Both the position numbers and the translations under genes were made by a program. A DNA stretch of 64,000 nt from Martelella limonii. Lineage in GTDB: Bacteria; Pseudomonadota; Alphaproteobacteria; Rhizobiales; Rhizobiaceae. Location of the stretch: positions 1,054,001 through 1,118,000 of the forward strand of contig NZ_JABUOU010000001.1 of NCBI RefSeq assembly GCF_013344475.1, in the 5' to 3' direction. This document shows, piece by piece, positions 45,110-54,583 of the stretch (its first letter is position 1; every line of letters starts with the position of its first letter). The notes under the pieces were generated by a model. That model did no database searches. It was not told the DNA's origin and saw only the letters and a list, made by a program, of their open reading frames with translations.

Positions 45110-46264
45110 TTAATGCCTATCAGCTGCTGTTGCAGCATCCTGCTGTGCGCCCACCGGGCTCACGCGCAATCCGTCCTGAACGCGATCCTGTCCGCGAATG
45201 ACGATCATCTCGCCCGCTTTCAGCCCCGCGGTGACGACAACGCGTCCGTCGATGGCATCGCCGAGAACCACCTTTCGCCGCGCGGCCCGGCCATCGGCCG
45301 TCACGACCACGAGCTGCGCCTCGCCGGCGCCGTTGCGCACGACCGCTTCTTCCGGCACCAGCAGCGCATCGGGAAGGACGCCGCGCGGCAGGCGGACACG
45401 GACATACATGCCCGGCAGCAGATTGAGACCGGGGTTTTCCACCTCGATCCGGACTGCGGCATCCCCGGTTCCCGGATCGACCGTGACATCGGAAAGCGCC
45501 AGCCGGCCGGCACGGGGATGCGGCTTGCCGTCAGCGTCGAGGATCTCCGCCGACCCAAGCCCCTCCTTGGCGGCAGACTGCACGCCGTCAAGCTTCGTTG
45601 CCGGCAGGCGCAGGTCGACATAGACGCGGTCCAGCTCCTGCACCACCGCAAGCTCCGTCTGGCTGGAGGCAAGCGCGCCCTCGTCGGCGACCGTGCGGCC
45701 GACATAGCCCTTGATCGGCGAGCGTATCGTTGCGAAATCGAGGTCGAGCGCGCGCCGGTGCGCGACGGCCTTCGCTTCGGCAAGATTTGCCTCTGCTGCA
45801 GTCAGATCATTCTGCGCTTCCTCGTAATTCTTGCGGCTGGTCACGTTTTCCGCGATCAACGCCTTTGCCCGCGCCAGCCCCTGGCGGGCATGGGCCAGCG
45901 CTCCCTCGGCCCGCATCACCCCAGCCTTGGCCGTATCGAGATCGGCCTCAAGCAGCGCGGGATCGATTTCGAAGAGGACCTCGCCGGCCTCGACCTCGGT
46001 CCCGCCTTCGACAAGCCGCTTCTTGATGATGCCGGTGACCTGCGGCCGGATCTCGACCCGCCGATAGGCCGCCACGCGCCCGGGAAAGGCCTCGATCAGG
46101 ACCACGCGCTCCGGCTCAAGCGTCAGCGTGGTGACCTGCGCGGGAGCTTGCGTATTTGCAGACGGGTCTTCGATCTGCGAGACCGCCTCGTGGCGGAAAA
46201 TCAGAAAGATTGCGAGGGCGACGACGCCAACGATAGCGGTGATAAAAGAAAGGCGGTGCGACAT
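45110..46264 (-). CDS. RND efflux membrane-fusion protein
   Basis: This 384-residue periplasmic adaptor has an N-terminal membrane anchor (FITAIVGVVALAIFLIF), lipoyl halves (RRVEIRPQVTGIIKKRLVEG and IRSPIKGYVGRTVADEG) around an alpha hairpin, and a beta-barrel domain. The start at 46264 is preferred because the longer frame to 46429 reads without a domain. It is first in the pump-regulator operon. A dead IS3-type remnant lies about 225 bases upstream of the start. Confidence 0.93.
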   Translation of the reverse strand: MSHRLSFITAIVGVVALAIFLIFRHEAVSQIEDPSANTQAPAQVTTLTLEPERVVLIEAFPGRVAAYRRVEIRPQVTGIIKKRLVEGGTEVEAGEVLFEIDPALLEADLDTAKAGVMRAEGALAHARQGLARAKALIAENVTSRKNYEEAQNDLTAAEANLAEAKAVAHRRALDLDFATIRSPIKGYVGRTVADEGALASSQTELAVVQELDRVYVDLRLPATKLDGVQSAAKEGLGSAEILDADGKPHPRAGRLALSDVTVDPGTGDAAVRIEVENPGLNLLPGMYVRVRLPRGVLPDALLVPEEAVVRNGAGEAQLVVVTADGRAARRKVVLGDAIDGRVVVTAGLKAGEMIVIRGQDRVQDGLRVSPVGAQQDAATAADRH

Positions 46265-46489
46265 GAAAGGCGTCCAGGCTGGTGTACTTCGCCCGCACCT
46301 GACATGCGCCCTTCGATGTTCGGTTGAGAAATGATGGAGATTTCGTGGAGGCCGGCGGATACCCGCAATCCTCCGGAAGCCAGAGGAAAAACGCTGGCGC
46401 AAAATACAGGCGGGATATTCTCGCCCCAAAACCCAGGATCTGACGGCAATTCAGGCCGTTTATGATCGAGTATCGCCTCTCCATGGAGA

Positions 46490-47313
46490 TTGCACCTGAG
46501 GTCTCACGACCAGAAACTCTTGACGCGAGGCGTAAATAGCCCCGACGATGCATCCATTCGTGAAGCGATGAAGAAGGTGGCCTCCCAGCGCCGGCGCTGC
46601 GGCTACCGGCGGATCCATGTGATGCTGGATCGGCAAGGGATCGTCATGACCCTGAAGAAACTCCGTCGGCTATAACGGGAAGAGAAGCTGACCGTGCGCA
46701 CGCGCGGCGGTCGCAAGAGGGCATTGGGAACAAGACGACCATTGACCTTGCCTTTTCGCAAACCAACGAGCGCTGGAGCCTGGATTTCATCCGTGATGCC
46801 TTCACAGATGCCTGCACTTCCGGGTGCTGGCTGTCGTGGATGACTTCACCCGCGAACGCTTGCGCCTCATCGCGGACACATCGCTGTCTGGCGCTCGTCT
46901 CGCTCGGCAACTGGATGCGCTCATTGACAGGCGCGGCAAGCCAAGGACGATTGTCTCCGACAACGGCACGGAGATGACCAGTATGGCGATCCTCAAATGG
47001 TGCCAGGAGACCCATGTCGAATGGCACTCCATCGTTCCCGGCAAGCCGATGCAGAACAACTTTATCGAAAGCTTCAATGGCAGCTTCCGCGACGATTGCC
47101 TCAACGAGACGCTGTTCTCATCACTCGCCCAAGCGCGCGATGACATATCTCCTTTGAAGGAGGATTACAACGCAAACAGACCACACTCATCGCTGTGAAA
47201 TATCACGCCCAACGCGTTCGCAATGAGAATGGCACCGGAAAGACAGGCCGCTTGAGGCCAGATTGACAACCCAAGACTCTCCTAAAAATGGAGGTAAGTC
47301 GGGGCGCAGGTCA
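46490..47313 (+). pseudogene. IS3-family (IS407-like) transposase orfB remnant with right end
   Basis: The DDE transposase of an IS3 element is readable across three frames: HDQKLLTRGVNSPDDASIRE, RRRCGYRRIHVMLDRQGI, then [19 protein letters not shown] and [23 protein letters not shown] near 46674 replaces a Tyr codon, two frameshifts fall near 46740 and 46810, and a TGA at 47196 interrupts the tail. The right end finishes GGGGCGCAGGTCA (47301-47313), typical of the family. orfA and the left end are missing. It cannot move on its own. Confidence 0.85.
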
Positions 47314-47354
47314 ATCGCATTCGCTGCTATTTTGAGCTCACACGTCTTTCCCTC

Positions 47355-47837
47355 TTACGGCAAATCGAAATGAAGTTGCTTCGAGTCGGCATAGATTTCC
47401 GTCAGACGACCCGCTTCATCACTGTTCCACGCGACCGAAAAGTAAGACCATCCAATCGGCGCCCAACGCTCTAAATCACGCCGATTGATCAGGGAGCCAT
47501 TTTTACTTCTTTCAAGGTATCGAGCGATTTCGTCCGGCTCGCCAAAGAACATCGCATCTGCGGTACTACGCACCACCGGCTTAAAACCTGACTCGTTGAG
47601 CCAGTTTGTCAGGTCTTCCTCACAAGAGCCAATCGGGAAGGACTTCAAAACACCGCTTTCGAAATTGACTGACATGCCGAACACGATAACAGGCCGGAGC
47701 GTCAACAACGGAGCCTCATGCAAGGCATCACATTTCTGGGCATCAGCGAAAGCATCGCGCGTGAAGCTCGACATGAAAAAGGAGATCAGAAAGCCCGCCG
47801 AAGCCGCGACAAACACCCCGCGCATGAATTGTGGCAT
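47355..47837 (-). CDS. Hypothetical protein with N-terminal hydrophobic segment
   Basis: This 160-residue protein of unknown function starts MPQFMRGVFVAASAGFLISF, a signal or membrane segment, followed by a soluble region with cysteines (KCDALHEAPLL, GSCEEDLTNWL). The start at 47837 is set by AAGGAGG six bases upstream, inside the end of the preceding gene. It forms a two-gene unit with the gene at 47839. Base use is more AT-rich than the sugar operons. An export-system partner or immunity role is only a guess. Confidence 0.65.
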   Translation of the reverse strand: MPQFMRGVFVAASAGFLISFFMSSFTRDAFADAQKCDALHEAPLLTLRPVIVFGMSVNFESGVLKSFPIGSCEEDLTNWLNESGFKPVVRSTADAMFFGEPDEIARYLERSKNGSLINRRDLERWAPIGWSYFSVAWNSDEAGRLTEIYADSKQLHFDLP

Positions 47838-47838
47838 A

Positions 47839-48228
47839 TTAGCCTCCTTGCCCATCTGGCGGCGGGTAAAGTCCTTTGCACTTACGAAGCGAAGCTCTCT
47901 GAGCCAATTGGTTTTCGACACCAAAGATCAAGCTGGCATCGAAGTCGAATTCAAGTGTGTTGTCGGTCGTAAAGCTTGCCGCCGCGCCAACCCCTAGCCC
48001 TAAAACCTTTATCTCGTAGGCTCCTAACTCCACATCGGTTCTTCGGAAATTATCAGCCTTGCCATCGGCGGCAATAAGCGTTGGGACGGACAGAAGTGGA
48101 GCGAAACTCACTGAGACATTTGCCTCATCACTCCGATATAGATCAGAGGAGCCGCCGCCGACTCTACCATTAAACCGCGTTAAGTCAGAGTTGGAATAGC
48201 CCATAGAAACATGCGTTCTGCTTTTCAT
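47839..48228 (-). CDS. Hypothetical protein, beta-strand-rich
   Basis: This 129-residue protein has no recognised domain. It has polar and aromatic alternating stretches (RVGGGSSDLYRSDEANVSVS; VGAAASFTTDNTLEFDFDAS) that suggest beta structure, and no signal peptide. The stop codon lies beside the Shine-Dalgarno of the following gene, so the two are coupled. It lies between the IS remnant and the double-glycine peptide gene in a lower-GC accessory block. Confidence 0.55.
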   Translation of the reverse strand: MKSRTHVSMGYSNSDLTRFNGRVGGGSSDLYRSDEANVSVSFAPLLSVPTLIAADGKADNFRRTDVELGAYEIKVLGLGVGAAASFTTDNTLEFDFDASLIFGVENQLAQRASLRKCKGLYPPPDGQGG

Positions 48229-48854
48229 TTCGATACCCCGTCATCCAAACCAACAAGTCTGGCAATTTCATCCCGAACACAGTGTCTTGAGCGTTTTCGA
48301 ATGTGATATAGGCCAAACAAATTCTGCCAATATTCGTTGGCCATATTAGCAGAAGCCCAGAAAACTGAAAAACCGCAACAGGCTCAAACGCTAAGCAAAA
48401 TGAAAGCTTCGCGTTTCAACCGGTTGCTTGCACCGCGCCATTTGGCGTATCAAAATCCGCTCAGGCTCTAACCGCAGCCGAATGAAAATACAGTGGCAGG
48501 TCAAGCCAGCATCGGCTGTGATTACAGCGCCTACCTGATGGGCGCGACCTTTCTCCTCGGGCAGGGCCGGTCTCGTCCGGCTTCTCAAAATTGCTTCTGC
48601 CGCAAGCGGCTCAGCCGTCACAGTCACTTTGTGGATAAGGCTTTTCAAGTTCACTCTGCGGAATAACTGCCATGGTGGTGCCTCCCAGAAGAGCTTCACG
48701 CCGCTGAGGATCCCACAGACCGTGCCGATGCGATCGCCACCAGACCTTGCACCGGATCAAGTTCACCATGTACATATATGAAAATAATTTAATAAAAAAG
48801 GCACTTAAATACCACCGTACCATCACCACTTCATAGTCGTGCATTTTTCACGAT
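48229..48854. other. AT-rich intergenic region before the peptide gene
   Basis: About 620 bases separate the hypothetical gene on the minus strand from the plus-strand peptide gene. Short open frames exist (up to 102 codons on the minus strand) but lack ribosome sites or recognisable sequence. The last 100 bases are AT-rich and probably hold the peptide promoter; I could not fix a convincing -35/-10 pair. Confidence 0.5.
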
Positions 48855-48867
48855 AGGAGTGAAGAAA

Positions 48868-49266
48868 ATGTTCGACACTTACAACGAAAACAATCGTTAT
48901 TCTGAAATGAATTCTTCGGTAGATTCAGGAGAAACACAATTTTCCGAACTGAAACCGCAGGATTTGCAGATGGTTTCTGGCGGAAAGAGCTTTTGGTCTT
49001 CAGCATGGGGCATTGCCACTGAAGTAGCTGGGGCAACTGGAGCCGGCGTGATTGGAAAAATCATACATTCGGCTGTCTCAAGCCCGAAATCCCCTGTACC
49101 AATTGGATTGGTCAGAACAGAAAACATTGGCAGACTGCCAGAAACACAACCGGTCATTTCCGTGGGCGCTCCGTCAAATGTCGCCGAAGTCGGGTCGCGT
49201 GTGGGCCTTTTGGAAGACCTCTCAGAGGTCGCTGAGATTGCCGAAATCGGCAGTGCCATACTCTAA
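48868..49266 (+). CDS. Double-glycine-leader peptide, candidate bacteriocin/microcin precursor
   Basis: This 132-residue precursor has a leader (residues 1-39) ending ELKPQDLQMVSGG, the classic acidic-hydrophobic leader cut after GG by C39 peptidases. The 93-residue core begins KSFWSSAWGIATEVAGATGA, a Gly/Ala-rich hydrophobic stretch, then a middle rich in Pro and Val, and an acidic tail LLEDLSEVAEIAEIGSAIL. It has no cysteines. The ATG at 48868 is preferred, with AGGAG (48856-48860) seven bases ahead. C39-ABC, NHLM-type ABC and HlyD genes lie within 10 kb. No modification enzyme is present. The toxin role is inferred. Confidence 0.75.
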   Translation: MFDTYNENNRYSEMNSSVDSGETQFSELKPQDLQMVSGGKSFWSSAWGIATEVAGATGAGVIGKIIHSAVSSPKSPVPIGLVRTENIGRLPETQPVISVGAPSNVAEVGSRVGLLEDLSEVAEIAEIGSAIL

Positions 49267-49302
49267 CTGAGCCAATCGCCCTGTCGGGCACCTCCAAGAT
49301 AC

Positions 49303-49347
49303 AGGCCTCCAGCCCTTGCGACGCAATAGACGTGAAGCTGGAGGCCT
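49303..49347. repeat. Perfect 11-bp inverted repeat after the peptide gene
   Basis: AGGCCTCCAGC (49303-49313) and GCTGGAGGCCT (49337-49347) pair exactly across a 23-base loop. A shorter GCCC/GGGC hairpin lies just before, near 49279. No T run follows. They may slow or end transcription of the peptide gene. The 290 bases from here to the kup stop show no convincing gene. Confidence 0.55.
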
Positions 49348-49634
49348 TAGCCGGCAGGCCATCGAAGTCGAATGGCTCCATCTCTGGAGAAACGTCCCAA
49401 TCTGCAGGTCCGGCGCGGCGGTATTCACGACCGTGCCGGGCCCAGACGAGCAAGCGCTGCTCACGGTCTCTGCCACAAGCATCGAAGTGGTGGACAGGCC
49501 AGACGCGGCTTCAGGCATGCAGCCATTCGCATGGACATCGGTCGATCAGAGCCGGTGCGATTTGGACGGAACTCCTGCACCAGTTGGCCGGAAGGCGGCG
49601 AAATCGAACCGCGCCGCCCAGAGTATAATCCCTG

Positions 49635-51578
49635 TCATCTTTGTCCCTCTTTTTTTATTGACGCAGAAGAGACAGAGGATTTAGCTTGGCGGCGATATGC
49701 TGAGATCTCGATCTGCATGCCGAGTTCAACCACCTTTTCAGGCGGAAGATTGTAAAACGCTGTAGCGCGGAGGGCGTTGCGTGCAAGGGCGCAGAAAAGC
49801 CTCTCCTGCAAGCTCAGAAGGGTGAAGCCTGTCTCCGAAGGGATAACTGTTTCACGCCCCAGAAAATATGTCACATTGTTGACATCGAGGCTGTCGTCGA
49901 TTTCTGCCAGCAGGCGCAAGGCGACCGGCACGTTGGGTGACTGCATGAAGCCGTAATGAACGTGCAGCCCCTGAAAATTCATTCCGAGCTGCTTCACGTC
50001 GAGGCGATTGCGTGCATTGATGCGCGGCACTTCATGGCTGACGACGTTTAGCAGAATGACCTTTTCATGCAGAACCGGCAGATGTTTGAACTGTTGCATC
50101 AGCGCGGGCGACGTTTCTGACAATGATGCTGCGAGAAAGACCGCCGTCCCGGGAACGCGCGGAGCGTTGCTGGCTTGAGCGGCCTGAAGGAACTCACCGA
50201 GATCCTGGCCATTGCTGGAAAGGAAGGTGAGGAGCCGTTGGCGGCCGAACGCCCATGTGCGCATGATGATGAACATCGCTGCGCCAATGGCAATCGGTAG
50301 CCAGCCACCATCCATGATCTTTACGCTGTTGGCCGCAAAGAACGTGAGATCAATCGCCGCGAGACCTGCGGTGACAGGCAAAACCAGCCAGACCTTCCAA
50401 CGCCAGCGATCGATCATGACGAAATACAACAGAATGGTGGTGACGACCATCGTGGCGCTGACGGCAATGCCGTAGGCTGCGGCCAGATTTTCAGAACTGC
50501 GAAATACGATGACAAGCGCGACGGTGGATAAGGCCAGAAACAGGTTGATCGACGGAATGTAGATTTGGCCGGTTTCTTCGGAAGAGGTCTGACGAATTCT
50601 AACGCGGGGGAATTGCCCCAACTGAACCGCCTGGCGCGTCAGCGAAAAGGCGCCGGAAATCACCGCCTGGGAGGCAATCACCGTGGCCGCCGTTGCAAGC
50701 AGCATCAGCGGAATGCGCATCCAGTCCGGTGCAAGGCCGTAGAAGGGTTGCTGGGCATGAACGCTGCCGGTGAGGACCAATGCACCCTGACCGAAATAAT
50801 TGATCACCAGACAAGGAAACACGCAGCCAAACCAGGCGAGACGAATAGGAGGGCGGCCGAAATGCCCCATATCCGCGTAAAGAGCCTCACAGCCGGTTAC
50901 CGCGAGGAAGACTGATCCCATGACAATGGCCGCGGCCGTCGGCCGCATAAAGCCAAATTCAACGGCGTAGGCGGGGCTCAGCGCTTTCAGCACCACGGGA
51001 TTGTGAAAAATCTGAACAGCGCCAAGCACGGAAATTGTGGCAAACCACACAAGCATGATTGGACCGAACCAGGCCGCAACGCGCGCCGTTCCGCTGGACT
51101 GCCACGAGAACAGCGCCAGCAGGATCACGATTGTGATCGGCACGATATAATGCGCAATAGCCGGTTCGATTGTGCGGATGCCCTCAACGGCACTCAAAAC
51201 CGAAATTGCAGGCGTGATCATGCCGTCACCATAAAGCAGGGCAGCACCAAAAAGGCCGATGATGATGAGGGCAGTCTGCCCGATTCCCGGTTTGCCGCGC
51301 CATGGCTGAAGCAAGGCAAGGAGCGCAAGAATGCCGCCTTCGCCGTTGTTGTCGGCGCGCATCACCAGAAGCAGGTATTTGAGGGAAACCACGATTACGA
51401 GCGACCATACTATCATTGATAGAATGCTGAGTATGGAATTTTCATCGATTGTTACTGTGCCGATTGCCGCGCGGAAGGCATAGAGTGGGCTGGTGCCTAT
51501 ATCGCCATAGACAATCCCAAGCGCAGACAAGGACAATATTGCTCGGCCAGCAGGCTGATCCCCGTTCTTATTGCTCAT
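49635..51578 (-). CDS. kup: Kup-family potassium transporter
   Basis: This 647-residue potassium uptake protein begins with the family block LSALGIVYGDIGTSPLYAFR, then has about twelve helices and a cytoplasmic C-terminal domain ending in a plain soluble region. AAGGA lies nine bases before the ATG. It is downstream of the NHLM-type ABC genes on the same strand with a 146-base gap. Whether it belongs to the export operon is unclear; potassium uptake could offset ion leakage caused by a pore-forming peptide, but this is speculation. Confidence 0.95.
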   Translation of the reverse strand: MSNKNGDQPAGRAILSLSALGIVYGDIGTSPLYAFRAAIGTVTIDENSILSILSMIVWSLVIVVSLKYLLLVMRADNNGEGGILALLALLQPWRGKPGIGQTALIIIGLFGAALLYGDGMITPAISVLSAVEGIRTIEPAIAHYIVPITIVILLALFSWQSSGTARVAAWFGPIMLVWFATISVLGAVQIFHNPVVLKALSPAYAVEFGFMRPTAAAIVMGSVFLAVTGCEALYADMGHFGRPPIRLAWFGCVFPCLVINYFGQGALVLTGSVHAQQPFYGLAPDWMRIPLMLLATAATVIASQAVISGAFSLTRQAVQLGQFPRVRIRQTSSEETGQIYIPSINLFLALSTVALVIVFRSSENLAAAYGIAVSATMVVTTILLYFVMIDRWRWKVWLVLPVTAGLAAIDLTFFAANSVKIMDGGWLPIAIGAAMFIIMRTWAFGRQRLLTFLSSNGQDLGEFLQAAQASNAPRVPGTAVFLAASLSETSPALMQQFKHLPVLHEKVILLNVVSHEVPRINARNRLDVKQLGMNFQGLHVHYGFMQSPNVPVALRLLAEIDDSLDVNNVTYFLGRETVIPSETGFTLLSLQERLFCALARNALRATAFYNLPPEKVVELGMQIEISAYRRQAKSSVSSASIKKEGQR

Positions 51579-51724
51579 AACATCTTATCCTTCGGAATAT
51601 TCAGGCCTGGGCGCAATGCCGCAAGCAGCGTGACCGAGGCCGGAAACCGGTACAGAACGGCATCTGCCTGTTTCAACAAACCGAGCCGCTTCACACCCAT
51701 GCTCGAGCAAGAACTGCGGTGCTT

Positions 51725-54571
51725 CTAAATCAACTGTCGTCTCGCCAGCGCGGTAAAGGCAGCATCGTTCTTTACGAGATCGTCGAATGTTCCGCTCTCA
51801 GCGATCCTGCCATTCTCGAAAACATATATACGGTCGGCGTTGCGTATCGTTGAAAGTCTGTGAGCGACAATAACGCGCGTTGCCCGCATGCGTTCGAGTG
51901 CTGCACTCACGTGAGCTTGTGTGACATTGTCGAGAGCGCTTGTCGCTTCATCGAACAACACGATGCGCGGCTTGCGAACAAGGGCGCGGGCTATCAGCAG
52001 ACGTTGCTTTTGGCCTCCGGACAAGGTTGAGCCACCCTCGCCAACCAATGTCTGCAATCCCATCGGCATTGCCGCAATGTCAGGCTCGAGGGCGGAATCG
52101 ATGACGGCCTGACGGATGTCGTCTTCCATAAAGACGCCATTGACCGTGATGTTATCGAGAATACTGCCGCCAAGAAGCTTTCCGTCTTGGAGAACGACAC
52201 CGATCTGCCGCCGCAGCGCGGTCAGATCAAGCTTTGCGATGTCATGTCCGTCATATGCAACGACACCCTTTTGCGGTGTCGCAAATCCCAGCAGCAGCCT
52301 GATCAAGGTCGATTTGCCACTGCCTGATGCGCCGACGACCGCTACAAACTCACCGGGATAGATATCGATACTGACATCATCCAGAACGGGCCGATCGCCC
52401 TCTTCATAAGAGAAGGTGGCATGCGCCAACGTGATGCGCCCGCTCAACGCACCCGGATCGAGTTTCGAGCGCGAAACCTCCGGCTCCGCAGTTCTGATAG
52501 GTCCGGTGCGTTCATAGAGCGGTTTCAGCGACGCCAGCGTGACGAGCGCGCCTGCAAAACCGGCAATACCACCATAAAACTGCCCGAATGCTGCACCGAA
52601 CGCGACAAATGTGCCGGTTGACACATCTTCCACGTAGAAGGCGAAGAAAGCGAGCGCAACGATTTGGAAGATCGTGAGCACGCCGCTTGTCAGCAACCCC
52701 TCACTGTATGAAAGTACGTTGGAACGTAACTGAAAATGCATGCTGCGGGCAAACCGCTCTATCCAGTCTGAAAATGCCAACCTTTCCGCCCCGCCGGCCT
52801 TCAGTGTGGAAATCCCGGCTATGAACTGGAATGTCCGCGAGGAGAGTTTTCCGCTCAGTTCGTACTGCTCGCGTTGGTAAAGAAGCTGCAGATAAGCAAA
52901 AATACAGCTGATCAGCGTAACGAATACCACGAAACAAACAGCAATCCCTGCGAGAACGGGCTGGTAGTAGATCATGATTGCCAGGCTGATCGCCGAAAAG
53001 AGGCCGCTGACGAGCGCTGAAAGCGTTGATCCACTCAATGCTTGACTGAGCGCATTGATACCGGACGCACGACTCGCGAGATCGCCCACTTCGTATTGCT
53101 GGAAAAACGATGCTGGCAGGCGCAACAAGCGATCCCAGACAGCGTTTTGCATCAAGGCATCGACACGCCCGCTCATGCGCAGCTGCGTCAACGCTCTTGC
53201 CATGCCAAATCCAAGCGACGCAAAGGCAGCGGTGACCAGAACGATGGTCACCTGGATCAACTGGTTGTATTCGGCCTTCGGAATAATGGTATCGAAGATG
53301 TGGGCAGACACGAATGGCGTCAACAGCGCCAGCAGCGCAGTACAGGCGGATGCAATCATGACTGTGCCAAATGCACCGGCATTAGTGCGAAACACAAAAC
53401 CGAGAAGAGCCCGCGGCGTCACCTCGCCGTCCGGCAGCGGTCGGTAAAATACATAAGCCTCCGGCAGAAGCGTTGCCGCAAGCTGCTTGTTGACTTTACG
53501 CTCCCTGCCATCGGCATCGATATGGCGATAGCCGTTGCGGACAGGAATGAGGCATGCCGGCTCTCCGGCCTCGGTGAAGCTGAGAAAGGCGCCATGGTCG
53601 CCGCGCCACCACTCTTCAGGCAACCGGGCACGCCGCATGCGCACATGATTGAACCGGGCCAATCCCGCAACCGCTTCACCGCGTTCCGCTGGAGGTCCGG
53701 CCAGTTTTGCTTTCAGGGTGATACCATCCACCGAAGCAACGCGCGCTGCACAGCGAAACAACGCATCGGCCTCCAGCGGTCCCGCGGAAGAATTCGCTTT
53801 GCCATCGAGGAGTGCGGCAAGCTTTCCATCTGCTGCATTCAGCCGAATCTCCGCCGCCAGATCGCGGCGTGAAACATTGTCCTGCATGTTCCGGCGTTCA
53901 ATTTCGAGTGTCGTTGCAATGCCTTCAAGCGCCATCCGCTTAGCCTGCGCACGGCCCTGATGCTGTCGCCCGGTCTCCGCCAGCGCCGCGCTGTCATGCA
54001 CCTGCACAAGGGTTGGGGATGTTGCTTGCGCCCAGAACGCATCGGTCAGCGGAACAAGGCCAGGACCGACATTACGCGCGTCGCCGGAGGCAAACACTTC
54101 GTCTGTTTCGAGCCAGAGCAACGCTCCGCCGGAACAAACGGCCGTGCCAGGCGCAAGCTCGACAGGCTGACCGGCGCGCAACGGGACAATTCCGCGGGGT
54201 GCAATGGCGGACGGGCAGCACGCCAGCAAGCGGCAGAGCCAACTGTCTATCTGCGTCGCATGCGGAGAATCCTCTGCGGCCGTGATACTCGTTTCTGGCG
54301 TTGGGATCACAAGAATGTCGGGGACATTGCCAGTCATCTCAACATCGGCAAAGCCCGAAAATACGTCACCTTCGGAAAGACGCATGAGATGGCGCAGAGG
54401 TCCGTAAATCTGGAAGTCAGGATCAACGGCAAACACGTCGACCCTCCCCTTTTCGACCTGAAACACACCGGCCACTGCATTCAGCGGTATGGAACGCGGC
54501 ATTCGAGCAGCGTCCTGGGCATCACGAAGTGGCAGGGGTAGATCTGATTGCCGGCTATCAGGATCGGTCAT
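51725..54571 (-). CDS. NHLM-type bacteriocin export ABC protein without peptidase (ABC2)
   Basis: This 948-residue protein has a long N-terminal soluble region (about residues 1-390), which includes a cyclic-nucleotide-binding-like part (GVFQVEKGRVDVFAV), then a six-helix ABC membrane domain and an ATPase (Walker A GASGSGKST, signature LSGGQKQR, Walker B IVLFDEATSALD). This layout fits the second ABC protein of NHLM microcin systems. It follows the C39-ABC gene by 12 bases. It probably forms a heteromeric exporter with that protein. The long N-terminal region is a hallmark of this family. Confidence 0.88.
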   Translation of the reverse strand: MTDPDSRQSDLPLPLRDAQDAARMPRSIPLNAVAGVFQVEKGRVDVFAVDPDFQIYGPLRHLMRLSEGDVFSGFADVEMTGNVPDILVIPTPETSITAAEDSPHATQIDSWLCRLLACCPSAIAPRGIVPLRAGQPVELAPGTAVCSGGALLWLETDEVFASGDARNVGPGLVPLTDAFWAQATSPTLVQVHDSAALAETGRQHQGRAQAKRMALEGIATTLEIERRNMQDNVSRRDLAAEIRLNAADGKLAALLDGKANSSAGPLEADALFRCAARVASVDGITLKAKLAGPPAERGEAVAGLARFNHVRMRRARLPEEWWRGDHGAFLSFTEAGEPACLIPVRNGYRHIDADGRERKVNKQLAATLLPEAYVFYRPLPDGEVTPRALLGFVFRTNAGAFGTVMIASACTALLALLTPFVSAHIFDTIIPKAEYNQLIQVTIVLVTAAFASLGFGMARALTQLRMSGRVDALMQNAVWDRLLRLPASFFQQYEVGDLASRASGINALSQALSGSTLSALVSGLFSAISLAIMIYYQPVLAGIAVCFVVFVTLISCIFAYLQLLYQREQYELSGKLSSRTFQFIAGISTLKAGGAERLAFSDWIERFARSMHFQLRSNVLSYSEGLLTSGVLTIFQIVALAFFAFYVEDVSTGTFVAFGAAFGQFYGGIAGFAGALVTLASLKPLYERTGPIRTAEPEVSRSKLDPGALSGRITLAHATFSYEEGDRPVLDDVSIDIYPGEFVAVVGASGSGKSTLIRLLLGFATPQKGVVAYDGHDIAKLDLTALRRQIGVVLQDGKLLGGSILDNITVNGVFMEDDIRQAVIDSALEPDIAAMPMGLQTLVGEGGSTLSGGQKQRLLIARALVRKPRIVLFDEATSALDNVTQAHVSAALERMRATRVIVAHRLSTIRNADRIYVFENGRIAESGTFDDLVKNDAAFTALARRQLI

Positions 54572-54583
54572 GAATCTGGTTTC

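Noticed and set aside
48611-48844. 77-codon minus-strand frame with a hydrophobic start and a GG, near the peptide gene
   Set aside because: It falls in the AT-rich promoter region, has no ribosome site, and its GG lacks a leader pattern.
49316-49684. 122-codon plus-strand frame just after the peptide gene as an immunity gene
   Set aside because: It has no good start signal or membrane segments, and two other frames are equally open. It also runs over the inverted repeat.
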